Source: Burkholderiales bacterium
GTDB taxonomy: Bacteria; Pseudomonadota; Gammaproteobacteria; Burkholderiales; Burkholderiaceae_C
Assembly: GCA_947372225.1 (NCBI GenBank)
Contig: CANBSV010000128.1
Coordinates: 1-6,030 of the forward strand
Direction of reading: 5' to 3'
DNA length: 6,030 nucleotides
Part shown: positions 1-4,873 of the stretch, piece after piece
How positions within the stretch are numbered: position 1 is the first letter of the stretch
Layout: each line of letters opens with the position of its first letter
Translations under genes and position numbers: made by a program
Notes under the pieces: generated by a model
Told to the model about the DNA's origin: nothing
The model's input: only the letters and a program-made list of their open reading frames with translations
The model's database searches: none

Positions 1-239
1 CGAACCTTGCCTCGTCGACCGTGCTGGTCCAGAGCCCGACCTTCGTGGCGTCCAGCATCGGAGCGAACACAGACCTGATGTCCATTCAGCTCCCAGGCGG
101 GCTGCAGCTTTACAAGCGCTACCTCGGCTTGCGGTTCACCTGCACGGGCACCCCGACCGGCGGGACGATCTGGGGCTTCCTGAGTACCAGCAGACAGGCC
201 AACAGCCTGTTCGTAGCCCCGGCCTTCGTGGTCGCCTGA
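1..239 (+). CDS. C-terminal fragment of a Bbp16-like capsid cement protein
   Basis: The reading frame is open from the left edge (first full codon at position 3) to TGA at 237-239, so the gene starts outside the window; the GTG at 21 is only an internal codon. The visible part is small, neutral and rich in Gly, Thr, Leu and Val, as expected for a beta-rich capsid protein. The stretch LYKRYLGLRFTCTGTPTGG resembles the 'QRYIGLRYTLxGT' region near the C-terminus of the Bbp16 family, a capsid cement protein first named in Bordetella phage BPP-1. Such proteins decorate or stabilise the phage head and are encoded next to the major capsid gene, which would then lie just left of the window. The family call comes from memory of this motif and was not searched. 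Another minor virion protein remains possible. Confidence 0.6.
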   Translation, partial: NLASSTVLVQSPTFVASSIGANTDLMSIQLPGGLQLYKRYLGLRFTCTGTPTGGTIWGFLSTSRQANSLFVAPAFVVA

Positions 240-265
240 CCATGAGCCGCGCAAAGGACAAAACC

Positions 266-595
266 ATGCAGACCACACCCGACCCGGCCTTCGACGCCGA
301 CATTGAATTCATCCGCGCCAAGCTCCACTCGCTCCCGCCCGAACGTCAGGCGGAGATCAGGGCCGAGTGGGCCCGCGACGAAGAGCGCGCCGCGAGGCGC
401 AAGCAAGTCGAATCCCAGCACGCCAACGCGGTCGCCACGGCCCGCGCCTCGGCCGAAGCCGACCTCGCTGCCGGTCGCCGTCAGCTCGAGCGCATCGCCA
501 AAGAGGCCGCCGCACGGCAGCAGCGACTGGACGAGTCGCTCGCCCAGCTCGAAGCGGCCCGCGCCGCTGCCCTCGCGGCTATTGAGGCCAACTGA
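266..595 (+). CDS. small coiled-coil phage protein, function unknown
   Basis: A 109-residue protein, almost entirely helical and highly charged. From about residue 20 to the end it is dominated by Ala, Glu, Arg and Gln with heptad-like spacing, so a long coiled coil is likely. It has no cysteine and no membrane segment. The ATG at 266 was preferred because AAGGA at 254-258 stands 7 nt before it. An upstream in-frame ATG at 242 would add eight residues (MSRAKDKT) and sits 2 nt after the previous stop, but has no visible Shine-Dalgarno sequence. Third codon positions are strongly G/C, supporting this frame. It lies between the cement-like gene and a scaffold-like gene, so a role in head assembly is possible but only inferred from position. 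I do not recognise the family. Confidence 0.75.
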   Translation: MQTTPDPAFDADIEFIRAKLHSLPPERQAEIRAEWARDEERAARRKQVESQHANAVATARASAEADLAAGRRQLERIAKEAAARQQRLDESLAQLEAARAAALAAIEAN

Positions 596-596
596 C

Positions 597-1190
597 ATGG
601 ACGACGCAGCACGCCTCCACGCCCTGTACGGTGCGCCCACCCCCGCGCCGGCAGCCCCACCCCCGCCGGCATCAAGGCAGCCTGCCCCGACCACCGAGTC
701 GGAAATCGCCGAGACGCTTTACGCCGACGGCCCGAGCGACCCCCTCGCCGAAGGTCAGCCCGACGCCGATCAGGCAGTCAAGGTGCATGGCTCAACCATG
801 CGGTCGATCGAAACGGCAGCCACCGAGCGCTTCAACATGAGCCCGGCGGACGCGCGGGTGTCGAGCAAGGTGTGGGGCGAGGTCTTCACCGAGTTCGCTG
901 TAGCACCTGCTGATGCCCAAGCGCTGACCGACATCGGCATCGCGGTGATGGCAGGCACGATCCCAGAACAGACGGTCGACGGCTGGGCCGGCGATGCCAG
1001 GGCCTCACTGCGCAGCGAATTTGGCGACCGTGCCGACGCCGCGCTTGCCGATGCTCGAAAACTTGTCGACAAGCACCCCCGGCTGAAGGCGTGGCTCGAG
1101 TCATCTGGCATGGGCAACAACCCCAAAGTCGTGATGTCCATGGCAAGGAAGGCAGCCCAACTGCGCGCTGCCGGGAGACTCACTCGATGA
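597..1190 (+). CDS. Pro/Ala-rich protein with scaffold-like C-terminus
   Basis: 197 residues. An N-terminal Pro/Ala-rich, probably disordered segment (about 13-32) is followed by an acidic linker and a helical domain (about 60-197). The C-terminal part has LRSEFG at 138-143, a helix rich in Ala and Asp, then GMGNNP at 171-176 and a final basic helix. That order (L-R-x-E-x-G, long helix, G-x-G-N-x-P, helix) resembles phage capsid-assembly/scaffolding-type proteins, but this is a remembered likeness only. A scaffold gene normally lies before the capsid gene, whereas this one follows a cement-like gene, which weakens the call. The frame is open upstream to 303, but that part is Arg/Ser/Pro-rich and lies antiphase to the coiled-coil gene, so ATG 597 is taken as the start. 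GAGG at 584-587 precedes it, and the previous stop is 1 nt away. Confidence 0.8.
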   Translation: MDDAARLHALYGAPTPAPAAPPPPASRQPAPTTESEIAETLYADGPSDPLAEGQPDADQAVKVHGSTMRSIETAATERFNMSPADARVSSKVWGEVFTEFAVAPADAQALTDIGIAVMAGTIPEQTVDGWAGDARASLRSEFGDRADAALADARKLVDKHPRLKAWLESSGMGNNPKVVMSMARKAAQLRAAGRLTR

Positions 1191-1270
1191 GCTACATCTT
1201 CGATCTGTTCATTGCCCTGGCGATCTGGCTCGCCGCGTGGCGCTTCAGCTTCAAACGGAGGTCAACATGA
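1187..1270 (+). CDS. 27-aa single-span membrane peptide
   Basis: A very short gene, MSYIFDLFIALAIWLAAWRF followed by a basic tail SFKRRST. The first 20 residues are hydrophobic and aromatic, enough for one membrane helix, and the basic tail would favour a cytoplasmic C-terminus. The ATG overlaps the previous stop as ATGA (1187-1190), with GGGAG at 1173-1177 and a 9 nt gap. Its own TGA (1268-1270) overlaps the next ATG, again as ATGA. Its last codons also supply the GGAGG used by that gene. It could be a lysis-related or membrane-targeting micropeptide. Alternatively it may be a translated spacer that only couples its neighbours. No family is recognised. Confidence 0.5.
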   Translation: MSYIFDLFIALAIWLAAWRFSFKRRST

Positions 1271-1491
1271 ACCAACCCCGCGGCATGCGCTTGTGGATGT
1301 TTGAGGCAAGGGACGCAGAACCGGAGCACCCCGACACGGTGGACATCTGCGCAGATTTCGCGGTCCATCTGGAGACCATCGCGCCGGGCCTGAATGACCT
1401 GATCGATCGAATCGCACATGCCGAACCGCGGCATGCCAAGAAACTGGCCCTGATCGCCCGCGTGTGGAAGTTGAGACAACGTCGTGACTGA
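1267..1491 (+). CDS. 74-aa phage protein of unknown function
   Basis: The frame is open from 1237, but ATG 1267 is clearly the start: GGAGG at 1257-1261 stands 5 nt upstream, and the ATG overlaps the preceding stop as ATGA. The protein begins MNQPRGMRLWMFEARD, has a short acidic region, then a helical part (about 30-65) and ends very basic (KKLALIARVWKLRQRRD). It is soluble, with one cysteine (residue 28) and no membrane segment. Its end overlaps the next gene's start by 8 nt. A small basic-tailed protein next to a terminase-small-subunit-like gene could bind nucleic acid, but nothing in the sequence establishes this. Confidence 0.75.
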   Translation: MNQPRGMRLWMFEARDAEPEHPDTVDICADFAVHLETIAPGLNDLIDRIAHAEPRHAKKLALIARVWKLRQRRD

Positions 1492-1945
1492 CATCGTCGA
1501 GCGCGACAAAGCCGGCAAGTGGCTCAAGCCGCCGAAGGGCGGCCGACGGCCGGGCCCATCACGCGCCGAGGTCATCAGCGACTACATCGAGCCCCACGCA
1601 AAGGAGATCCTCGACAAGATGATCTCCCTGGCAAAGCTCGGCGACGGCAAGTCCGCCCAGCTCGTTTTGGAGCGGCTGGCGCCGATCGCCAAGCAAGACT
1701 CGGAACGCACGATCGTGCCCGGCTTCAGCGCCGCGGGCACCCTCGAGCAGAAGGCATCGGCCGTTCTCGAGGCCATCGCCGGCGGTGCGATCTCGGCCGA
1801 GGCCGGCGAGCGGCTCCTGCGCTGCTTGGACATCTACGGCCGGGCGGTGAAGCAAGACGAGATTGAGGCGCGACTCGCGGCTGTGGAAGCAGGCCACGTC
1901 CTGGTGAAGCCGGCCGACGTGATCGACAACGAGCCGGGAGCATGA
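1484..1945 (+). CDS. terminase small-subunit-like / DUF5681-like protein
   Basis: 153 residues. A basic Gly/Pro-rich start (KPPKGGRRPGPSRAEV, about 15-30) is followed by helices and the segment AKLGDGKSAQLVLERLAPIAKQ (split here as residues 50-60 and 61-71). Then come a short Thr/Ile/Val strand, an Ala-rich pair of helices (about 86-112) and LDIYGRAVKQDEIEARLAAVE (about 115-135). This order matches what I recall of DUF5681-type phage proteins: RPxG motif, 'GD..A..L.L.R..P', then helices ending 'E..YR.A.E..E.E.R..ALE'. Such proteins are often annotated near packaging genes and treated as small-terminase-like DNA-binding proteins. The start is GTG at 1484, overlapping the previous gene by 8 nt, with only a weak purine stretch upstream. 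No large terminase subunit follows in the window, so a packaging role is inferred. Confidence 0.7.
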   Translation: MTDIVERDKAGKWLKPPKGGRRPGPSRAEVISDYIEPHAKEILDKMISLAKLGDGKSAQLVLERLAPIAKQDSERTIVPGFSAAGTLEQKASAVLEAIAGGAISAEAGERLLRCLDIYGRAVKQDEIEARLAAVEAGHVLVKPADVIDNEPGA

Positions 1946-1946
1946 A

Positions 1947-2372
1947 ATGGCTCTGCCCAACGACATCAAGCGCCGCCTCGGTAAGGCCGAGGATGTACAC
2001 GCTGCCCGCACCGGCAAGCGTGACTATGCGGTCATCTCCCACCTCGGCGAAACGCCCGAGCCAGGAAAGCGCTGGCTCATCGTCACGGGGGTGCCGAAGC
2101 CAGACCAAAACGCTCCCGAGCTGCGTGGCATCCAGCAGCGGCCGGCCGCAGACCCCTGGCGCGGAACACCCTTCGCCAGCCAGAACATTTCACCGGACGC
2201 CCCCGCGGCCACCGCACCGGACCCCGCACCGGCGCCCCCGGCTGCAGCTCCTGCCGCCCCGGTGCCGCAGCAGCTTCAAGGGATTGAAGAGCACCTGCGC
2301 GAGCTGACGCACCGAGACGAATCGAAGCCGTTCGACATCAACGGCTACGACCCGATGGCCCATCGCCGATGA
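1947..2372 (+). CDS. 141-aa phage protein with Pro/Ala-rich linker
   Basis: Two parts are visible. Residues 1-75 look folded, with a basic start (MALPNDIKRRLGKAEDVHAA) and a short strand region around KRWLIVTGVP (41-50). Residues 84-108 are almost only Pro and Ala and must be a flexible linker. A C-terminal helix (QGIEEHLRELTHRDE, 111-125) and a short tail ending in PMAHRR follow. ATG 1947 has GGGAG at 1936-1940, 6 nt upstream, and starts 1 nt after the previous stop. The frame from the ATG at 1942 is antiphase and poorly biased, so it was left out. The layout of domain, linker and short helix suggests a protein that tethers a partner, but no function is recognised. Confidence 0.75.
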   Translation: MALPNDIKRRLGKAEDVHAARTGKRDYAVISHLGETPEPGKRWLIVTGVPKPDQNAPELRGIQQRPAADPWRGTPFASQNISPDAPAATAPDPAPAPPAAAPAAPVPQQLQGIEEHLRELTHRDESKPFDINGYDPMAHRR

Positions 2373-2545
2373 ACGGGCCACGACTCACGGACAGCATGAT
2401 TCGATCGGCACTCGCCGATCGCCTGCGCCAGATCAAGAAGCTCCCGCTGGCCCCGGCCGTCAGGAGCAAGCTAATTCAAGACGCCCACGAGATGTCGGCC
2501 AAGTTGTTCGACGAGCTGCAGCGGCAGCACAGGAGCTGGCATTGA
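2369..2545 (+). CDS. 58-aa helical phage protein, coupled small gene
   Basis: A small gene filling the gap between two larger ones. ATG 2369 overlaps the previous TGA as ATGA (2369-2372), and the TGA at 2543-2545 overlaps the next gene's TTG start. The protein begins MNGPRLTDSMIRSALADRLR, continues with KKLPLAPAVRSKLIQD and ends QRQHRSWH. It is basic and predicted to be two amphipathic helices separated by a Pro-containing turn. Third codon positions are mostly G/C, and the fit to both neighbours is exact, which argues it is real. There is no clear Shine-Dalgarno sequence, so translation probably depends on ribosomes finishing the upstream gene. Family unknown. Confidence 0.65.
   Translation: MNGPRLTDSMIRSALADRLRQIKKLPLAPAVRSKLIQDAHEMSAKLFDELQRQHRSWH
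2531..2535 (+). promoter_or_regulatory. ribosome binding site that fixes a TTG start
   Basis: AGGAG lies 6 nt before TTG 2542 and inside the end of the 58-aa gene. It decides the unusual TTG start of the following gene and makes the overlap TTGA a coupled stop/start. Confidence 0.7.
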
Positions 2546-3183
2546 ACGAGGCCAAGCTCGCCGCGGCGCTGTGGCCCAGCGGATCCAGACCAGTGGCGAA
2601 CGCCACCGAAGGCGGCGCCCTGGCCCACATCAAGCCCAAGCCCGCGGTGCCGCCGGTGAACGTCGTCGAGGGCCTCTATCCACCGCCCGAGCCGGAACCC
2701 AGCATGTCGCACCGAGACTTCACCGAGTGGGTGGCCCGCTGGCGCGAGCACGTTGACCCCATCATCGCCGCTCGCACGGCTGAGGCCAAGGCCGCCGGCG
2801 CTGAAGTGGTTGTTCAATGGCAAGGCGCTGGTCATGCCGACGTCGGCGCCACCGCGAAAGAGTTGGACGTCTATTTCGAGCCCTTGCTGGTCCCACCGGC
2901 CGAGACGATCAACTTGTTGGCCGGATTGGGTCAACCACCGCGCCGTCGTGACGATGAAACCCTTGGCGACTTCCGTGTGCGCTTGGGCCGTTGGCATCAG
3001 CTCGCCGATGAACAGCGCCAGGAACTGACCGCCGAGGCCGAGCGACTGGGTGTCCAGACGGTCGAGCGCCCCACCCGGATGAGCGACGCGACCTGGGCCC
3101 ACGTCGAAGGCTTGGAGGTCGATGCGCCCCGGTGCGAAGCGGATGACCTGGACGGCATCGAGGTGATGGACAGTTCAACATGA
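2542..3183 (+). CDS. 213-aa phage protein of unknown function
   Basis: Starts at TTG, supported by AGGAG at 2531-2535. Residues 30-55 are Pro-rich (KPKPAVPPVN...PPPEPEP) and probably extended. A helical region follows with several Trp (TEWVARWREH at 61-70). The segment AAGAEVVVQW (84-93) could be a strand. The C-terminal half is charged and helical (about 132-172) and ends very acidic (EADDLDGIEVMD). It is soluble with one cysteine (198). G/C-rich third positions and composition match the upstream phage genes, so this is the last clearly phage-like gene before the low-GC island. The internal ATG at 2704 is a less likely start. I do not recognise the family. Confidence 0.8.
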   Translation: MNEAKLAAALWPSGSRPVANATEGGALAHIKPKPAVPPVNVVEGLYPPPEPEPSMSHRDFTEWVARWREHVDPIIAARTAEAKAAGAEVVVQWQGAGHADVGATAKELDVYFEPLLVPPAETINLLAGLGQPPRRRDDETLGDFRVRLGRWHQLADEQRQELTAEAERLGVQTVERPTRMSDATWAHVEGLEVDAPRCEADDLDGIEVMDSST

Positions 3184-3265
3184 CTGTCCCCGCTGGGTGA
3201 AGCGAAAACCACCGTTGCAGCGGCGGCCCGCCGAGTTCAGCAGTAGCGCGTGCTGCCTAACCTAG
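3180..3265 (+). other. possible truncated start of the next phage gene
   Basis: The stop of the 213-aa gene forms ATGA with an ATG at 3180, the junction used elsewhere in this operon, but that frame ends after six codons (MTVPAG, TGA 3198-3200). A second candidate, GTG at 3197, reads MKRKPPLQRRPAEFSSS with G/C-rich third positions before entering the GCCTAAC motif and stopping at TAG 3263-3265. Either could be the remnant of a gene cut by the insertion to the right. The stretch also contains a short hairpin at 3221-3233 (CGGCG/CGCCG) without a T-run. This is speculative, and it may be plain intergenic DNA. Confidence 0.2.
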
Positions 3266-3279
3266 TAGGTAGGCGTCTC
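3255..3279 (+). repeat. left attC-like arm (inverted repeat)
   Basis: Begins with GCCTAAC and ends with GGCGTCTC. The first 20 bases (3255-3274) can also fold on themselves: GCCTA/TAGGC plus CC/GG, with one bulged A. In inverted order, GCCTAAC, GGTA and GGCGTCTC are complementary to GTTAGGC, TACC and GAGACGCC in the right arm at 3900-3943. See the right arm for the interpretation. Confidence 0.4.
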
Positions 3280-3312
3280 AAGTACCATGGCGTCGCACCC
3301 GACAGGAACCCC

Positions 3313-3885
3313 GTGCCGCATCTGTTGCTCATCGTCCTGCTATTGGCGGCCACTGGCGCGAGCGCGCAGTCGGTTGATCGCGTCCTCAGCCTCCCATTTG
3401 GGAAGCCACTCGATCGAGACATAGCCAGGTGTCCCACTTCCAACAAGCAAGTGATGGACTACTGCGGACTGACCGGAACCTACAAGCGAAGCAGCAAACT
3501 CCGTTACACGTCGGTCATGCTTCTGCCGCCGCCAGTTGCAAGCGAGTTTGCCGTCCCAAGTTGGGTAGCAACAGATATTGTCCATGTCGACTTTGGCCCC
3601 GATGGATCGATCACGCGGATTGCCGTTTCCACTGAAGGGCCATCGGAACAAGACAAGGTAATTGAGTCTATCGGTGCTCGATTCGGGCGCCCGACGAGCT
3701 TGTCAGTATTGCGGAAGCAGAACGCTTTCGGCGCCGCCGTTCAGGTAAAAAGAGCGATTTGGCAGTTGCCTGCCATTGATATCTATCACGACTGCCTTGA
3801 GTTGCCCAAGTGCGTCGTCTCGTTCTCAGTGCCGGATCAACCGAGCGGTTCGCAGCCCAGAAAGTCTGCGCCTGCAACACCATGA
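3313..3885 (+). CDS. secreted cysteine-containing protein, first cassette gene
   Basis: A 190-residue protein starting at GTG 3313. The open frame begins at 3250, but GTG 3313 has AGGA at 3304-3307 (5 nt gap) and gives an ideal signal peptide: MPHLLLIVLLLAATGASA, with probable cleavage after ASA (residue 18). The mature part begins QSVDRVLSLPFGKPL and has four cysteines (40, 51, 161, 167), which could form two disulfides in the periplasm. The middle (about 86-126) alternates strand and helix (VHVDFGPDGSITRIAVSTEG, then a helix and RFGRPTSL). It resembles a family of exported hypothetical proteins I recall from Gammaproteobacteria, without a known function. The C-terminus is Pro/Ser-rich. Codon use is more mixed than in the phage genes, consistent with separate origin. 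A lipoprotein is excluded because no cysteine follows the signal peptide. Confidence 0.75.
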   Translation: MPHLLLIVLLLAATGASAQSVDRVLSLPFGKPLDRDIARCPTSNKQVMDYCGLTGTYKRSSKLRYTSVMLLPPPVASEFAVPSWVATDIVHVDFGPDGSITRIAVSTEGPSEQDKVIESIGARFGRPTSLSVLRKQNAFGAAVQVKRAIWQLPAIDIYHDCLELPKCVVSFSVPDQPSGSQPRKSAPATP

Positions 3886-3899
3886 CCACCTAGTCTCAC

Positions 3900-3943
3900 G
3901 AGACGCCCCTACCGTCGTCGCCCGCTTTGCTCGAACGTTAGGC
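3900..3943 (+). repeat. attC-like right end with GTTAGGC core
   Basis: The stretch ends GCTTTGCTCGAACGTTAGGC, close to the usual attC 3' end GCTTAACTCAAGCGTTAGGC. G^TTAGGC is the expected crossover site. No good RYYYAAC box lies just downstream of the first gene's stop to complete a normal attC. Instead, the complementary bases are found before that gene at 3255-3279: GAGACGCC (3900-3907) pairs with GGCGTCTC, TACC (3910-3913) with GGTA, and GTTAGGC with GCCTAAC. TTAGG at 3938-3942 lies 6 nt before the second gene's ATG and may also serve as its ribosome binding site. Confidence 0.5.
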
Positions 3944-3948
3944 ATCAC

Positions 3949-4446
3949 ATGACCGATTCTGTTGTCCTTACAGAGATCGCAAAGGCAATACCTATCCTCG
4001 TCGGCGGACTTCTTGCCGCTGCAGGTGGCGTCGGAAGCCAATTCTTAGTGCACCGTCTCACCGATAAACGAGAGCGAATCAAGCTCCGAAGGGAGAGAAT
4101 TGAAGCACTTGTGAAGGCTATCTACGACCACGCGCAGTGGATCGAGGAGAAGCAGAACAAGATGGTCTTTCGAAACGAAGATCATGATCCGCCCAATCCG
4201 CTAGATGTCGCACGAATGATTCAAGGTCTGCACTTCCCAGAACTGCATCAGGAATTGCTCGCAATTCAACAGGCTCACATTCCGTTGCTCCAATTCATCA
4301 ATGAACAACGACTAAAGCACATGAAGAGCAGAGCAGCCTTTATTGCTGAATGGGACCCCGCACCCTTCGACGAAGGGTACCCGCGCTATTTAGCTGCGGT
4401 GAATGCTCTAGTCCAGCGCGCCCGCGCGCTAATTGACGCGCAGTGA
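3949..4446 (+). CDS. membrane-anchored coiled-coil protein, second cassette gene
   Basis: 165 residues. One hydrophobic, Gly/Ala-rich segment at about 11-35 (AKAIPILVGGLLAAAGGVGS followed by QFLVH) should span the inner membrane. A strongly basic stretch follows (KRERIKLRRERIEALVKAIY, 40-59) and then helices to the end. By the positive-inside rule the large C-terminal part is cytoplasmic. Trp 64 and Trp 135, an HDPPNP turn (79-84) and a final helix (AALNALVQ-like, 149-162) are visible, but there are no catalytic motifs or cysteines. ATG 3949 comes 5 nt after the attC-like GTTAGGC, and the stop lies 1 nt before the next GCCTAAC. Membrane-anchored small proteins with this shape are common in cassette arrays and in anti-phage systems, but no function can be assigned. 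Codon use is clearly more AT-rich than the phage genes. Confidence 0.8.
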   Translation: MTDSVVLTEIAKAIPILVGGLLAAAGGVGSQFLVHRLTDKRERIKLRRERIEALVKAIYDHAQWIEEKQNKMVFRNEDHDPPNPLDVARMIQGLHFPELHQELLAIQQAHIPLLQFINEQRLKHMKSRAAFIAEWDPAPFDEGYPRYLAAVNALVQRARALIDAQ

Positions 4447-4447
4447 T

Positions 4448-4493
4448 GCCTAACCCCTCGCTGTAGCCCGCCAGACAGTCGACAGCTCAAGCG
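4448..4493 (+). repeat. incomplete attC-like site after second cassette
   Basis: Starts with GCCTAAC (4448-4454) directly behind the stop codon and contains GCTGT (4460-4464) and ACAGC (4482-4486), able to pair as inner arms. It then reads CTCAAGCG (4486-4493), the usual left side of an attC crossover. The expected GTTAGGC is replaced by GAATACC (4493-4499). This is what a cassette joined at a non-canonical site, or a decayed attC, would leave. GTTAATC at 4515-4521 is a poor alternative right box. Confidence 0.4.
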
Positions 4494-4571
4494 AATACCC
4501 AAGCACACCGTCAGGTTAATCCGTTCAGTTTCATAGGACACCCGGCGCCCGACTTACCACCGCCGGCGCTG

Positions 4572-4587
4572 TAGCAAATGCTTGCTA
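4572..4587. promoter_or_regulatory. operator-like dyad upstream of the 71-aa gene
   Basis: A perfect 6-bp inverted repeat, TAGCAA-ATGC-TTGCTA, in a non-coding and relatively AT-rich stretch about 57 nt before the start of the next gene. It could be bound by a dimeric repressor. No convincing -35/-10 pair could be fixed around it. The stretch 4494-4643 otherwise shows only two copies of CCGGCGC (4543-4549, 4563-4569) and no gene. Confidence 0.35.
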
Positions 4588-4621
4588 TTGCCGTAGCAGC
4601 ACCTCGACCGGCAGGATGTGA

Positions 4622-4638
4622 TCTCCACCACCTGGAGA
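4622..4638 (+). promoter_or_regulatory. hairpin covering the ribosome binding site of the 71-aa gene
   Basis: TCTCCA (4622-4627), loop CCACC and TGGAGA (4633-4638) form a 6-bp stem. The right arm is the Shine-Dalgarno sequence, 5 nt before ATG 4644. In the folded mRNA the site would be hidden, so translation may be limited or regulated. The stem is short, so the effect may be modest. Confidence 0.4.
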
Positions 4639-4643
4639 AACTC

Positions 4644-4859
4644 ATGAACCGCACCTCCATGCCCTCGGATGCACAACTCTCGATCGTCCAGGCATTGATC
4701 TGCTGGCTCGCCGATTTAGGCGACGAAGCGTGGGCCATCCGCGCCGACATCTTGGTCGCCTGCGGGACCACCAAGCTCGCCGGGCTGCCGGCCGCAACGG
4801 TCGACCGCCTCATCCTTCGGCTGAAGGGCCGCATCGAGTTGATCGGCCGGGCCCACTGA
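4644..4859 (+). CDS. 71-aa protein of unknown function
   Basis: The frame is open from 4578, but ATG 4644 is preferred because TGGAGA at 4633-4638 precedes it by 5 nt and third positions become G/C-rich only from here. The protein, MNRTSMPSDAQLSIVQALIC..., is mostly helical. It has two Trp (residues 21 and 30), two cysteines (20 and 41) and a basic C-terminal helix (TVDRLILRLKGRIELIGR). Hydrophobicity is spread along amphipathic helices, so it is more likely soluble than membrane-inserted. The gene stands alone between the cassette block and a convergent - strand operon, and ends just before a strong inverted repeat. Its size, basic tail and lone position would fit a small regulator, but no helix-turn-helix can be demonstrated. 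Confidence 0.65.
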   Translation: MNRTSMPSDAQLSIVQALICWLADLGDEAWAIRADILVACGTTKLAGLPAATVDRLILRLKGRIELIGRAH

Positions 4860-4873
4860 CTTGAAACGCGGGC

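Larger units (their letters stand above)
3255..4493 (+). mobile_element. putative integron gene-cassette insertion (two cassettes)
   Basis: A lower-GC block with two genes that differ in codon use from the phage genes around them. It is framed by motifs of integron attC sites: GCCTAAC (fits RYYYAAC) at 3255-3261 and 4448-4454, and GTTAGGC (fits GTTRRRY) at 3937-3943. The second gene begins 5 nt after GTTAGGC and ends 1 nt before GCCTAAC, which is the usual compact layout of a gene cassette. No integrase is present, so this would be a cluster of attC sites lacking an integrase, or cassettes inserted at a secondary site. None of the sites is a complete canonical attC, so borders are approximate and the call is moderate. 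Confidence 0.5.

Noticed and set aside
303..596. Upstream extension of the 197-aa gene's frame giving a 295-aa protein
   Set aside because: The extra part is Arg/Ser/Pro-rich and antiphase to a well-supported coiled-coil gene; ATG 597 has a ribosome binding site and the usual tight spacing.
119..694. 191-aa open frame on the - strand
   Set aside because: Gly/Arg-rich translation typical of an antisense shadow in high-GC DNA; it overlaps two supported + strand genes.
1418..1436. Inverted repeat CATGCC/GGCATG
   Set aside because: Six bases inside a coding sequence, expected by chance in high-GC DNA.
1559..2108. Long - strand frames opposite the small-terminase-like gene
   Set aside because: They mirror the + strand gene, have no ribosome binding site in context and no recognisable composition.
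2476..3102. 208-aa - strand open frame
   Set aside because: Antisense to the 213-aa gene, whose start, coupling and codon bias are better supported.
3221..3233. Hairpin CGGCG/CGCCG as terminator of the phage operon
   Set aside because: Only five base pairs with a 3-nt loop and no T-run; too weak to call.
3250..3312. Longer GTG start for the secreted protein
   Set aside because: It would place 21 residues before a clear signal peptide and overlap the attC-like arm; GTG 3313 has its own ribosome binding site.
3255..4493. Insertion sequence or group II intron as explanation of the island
   Set aside because: No transposase, reverse transcriptase, terminal inverted repeats of IS type or target duplication could be seen.
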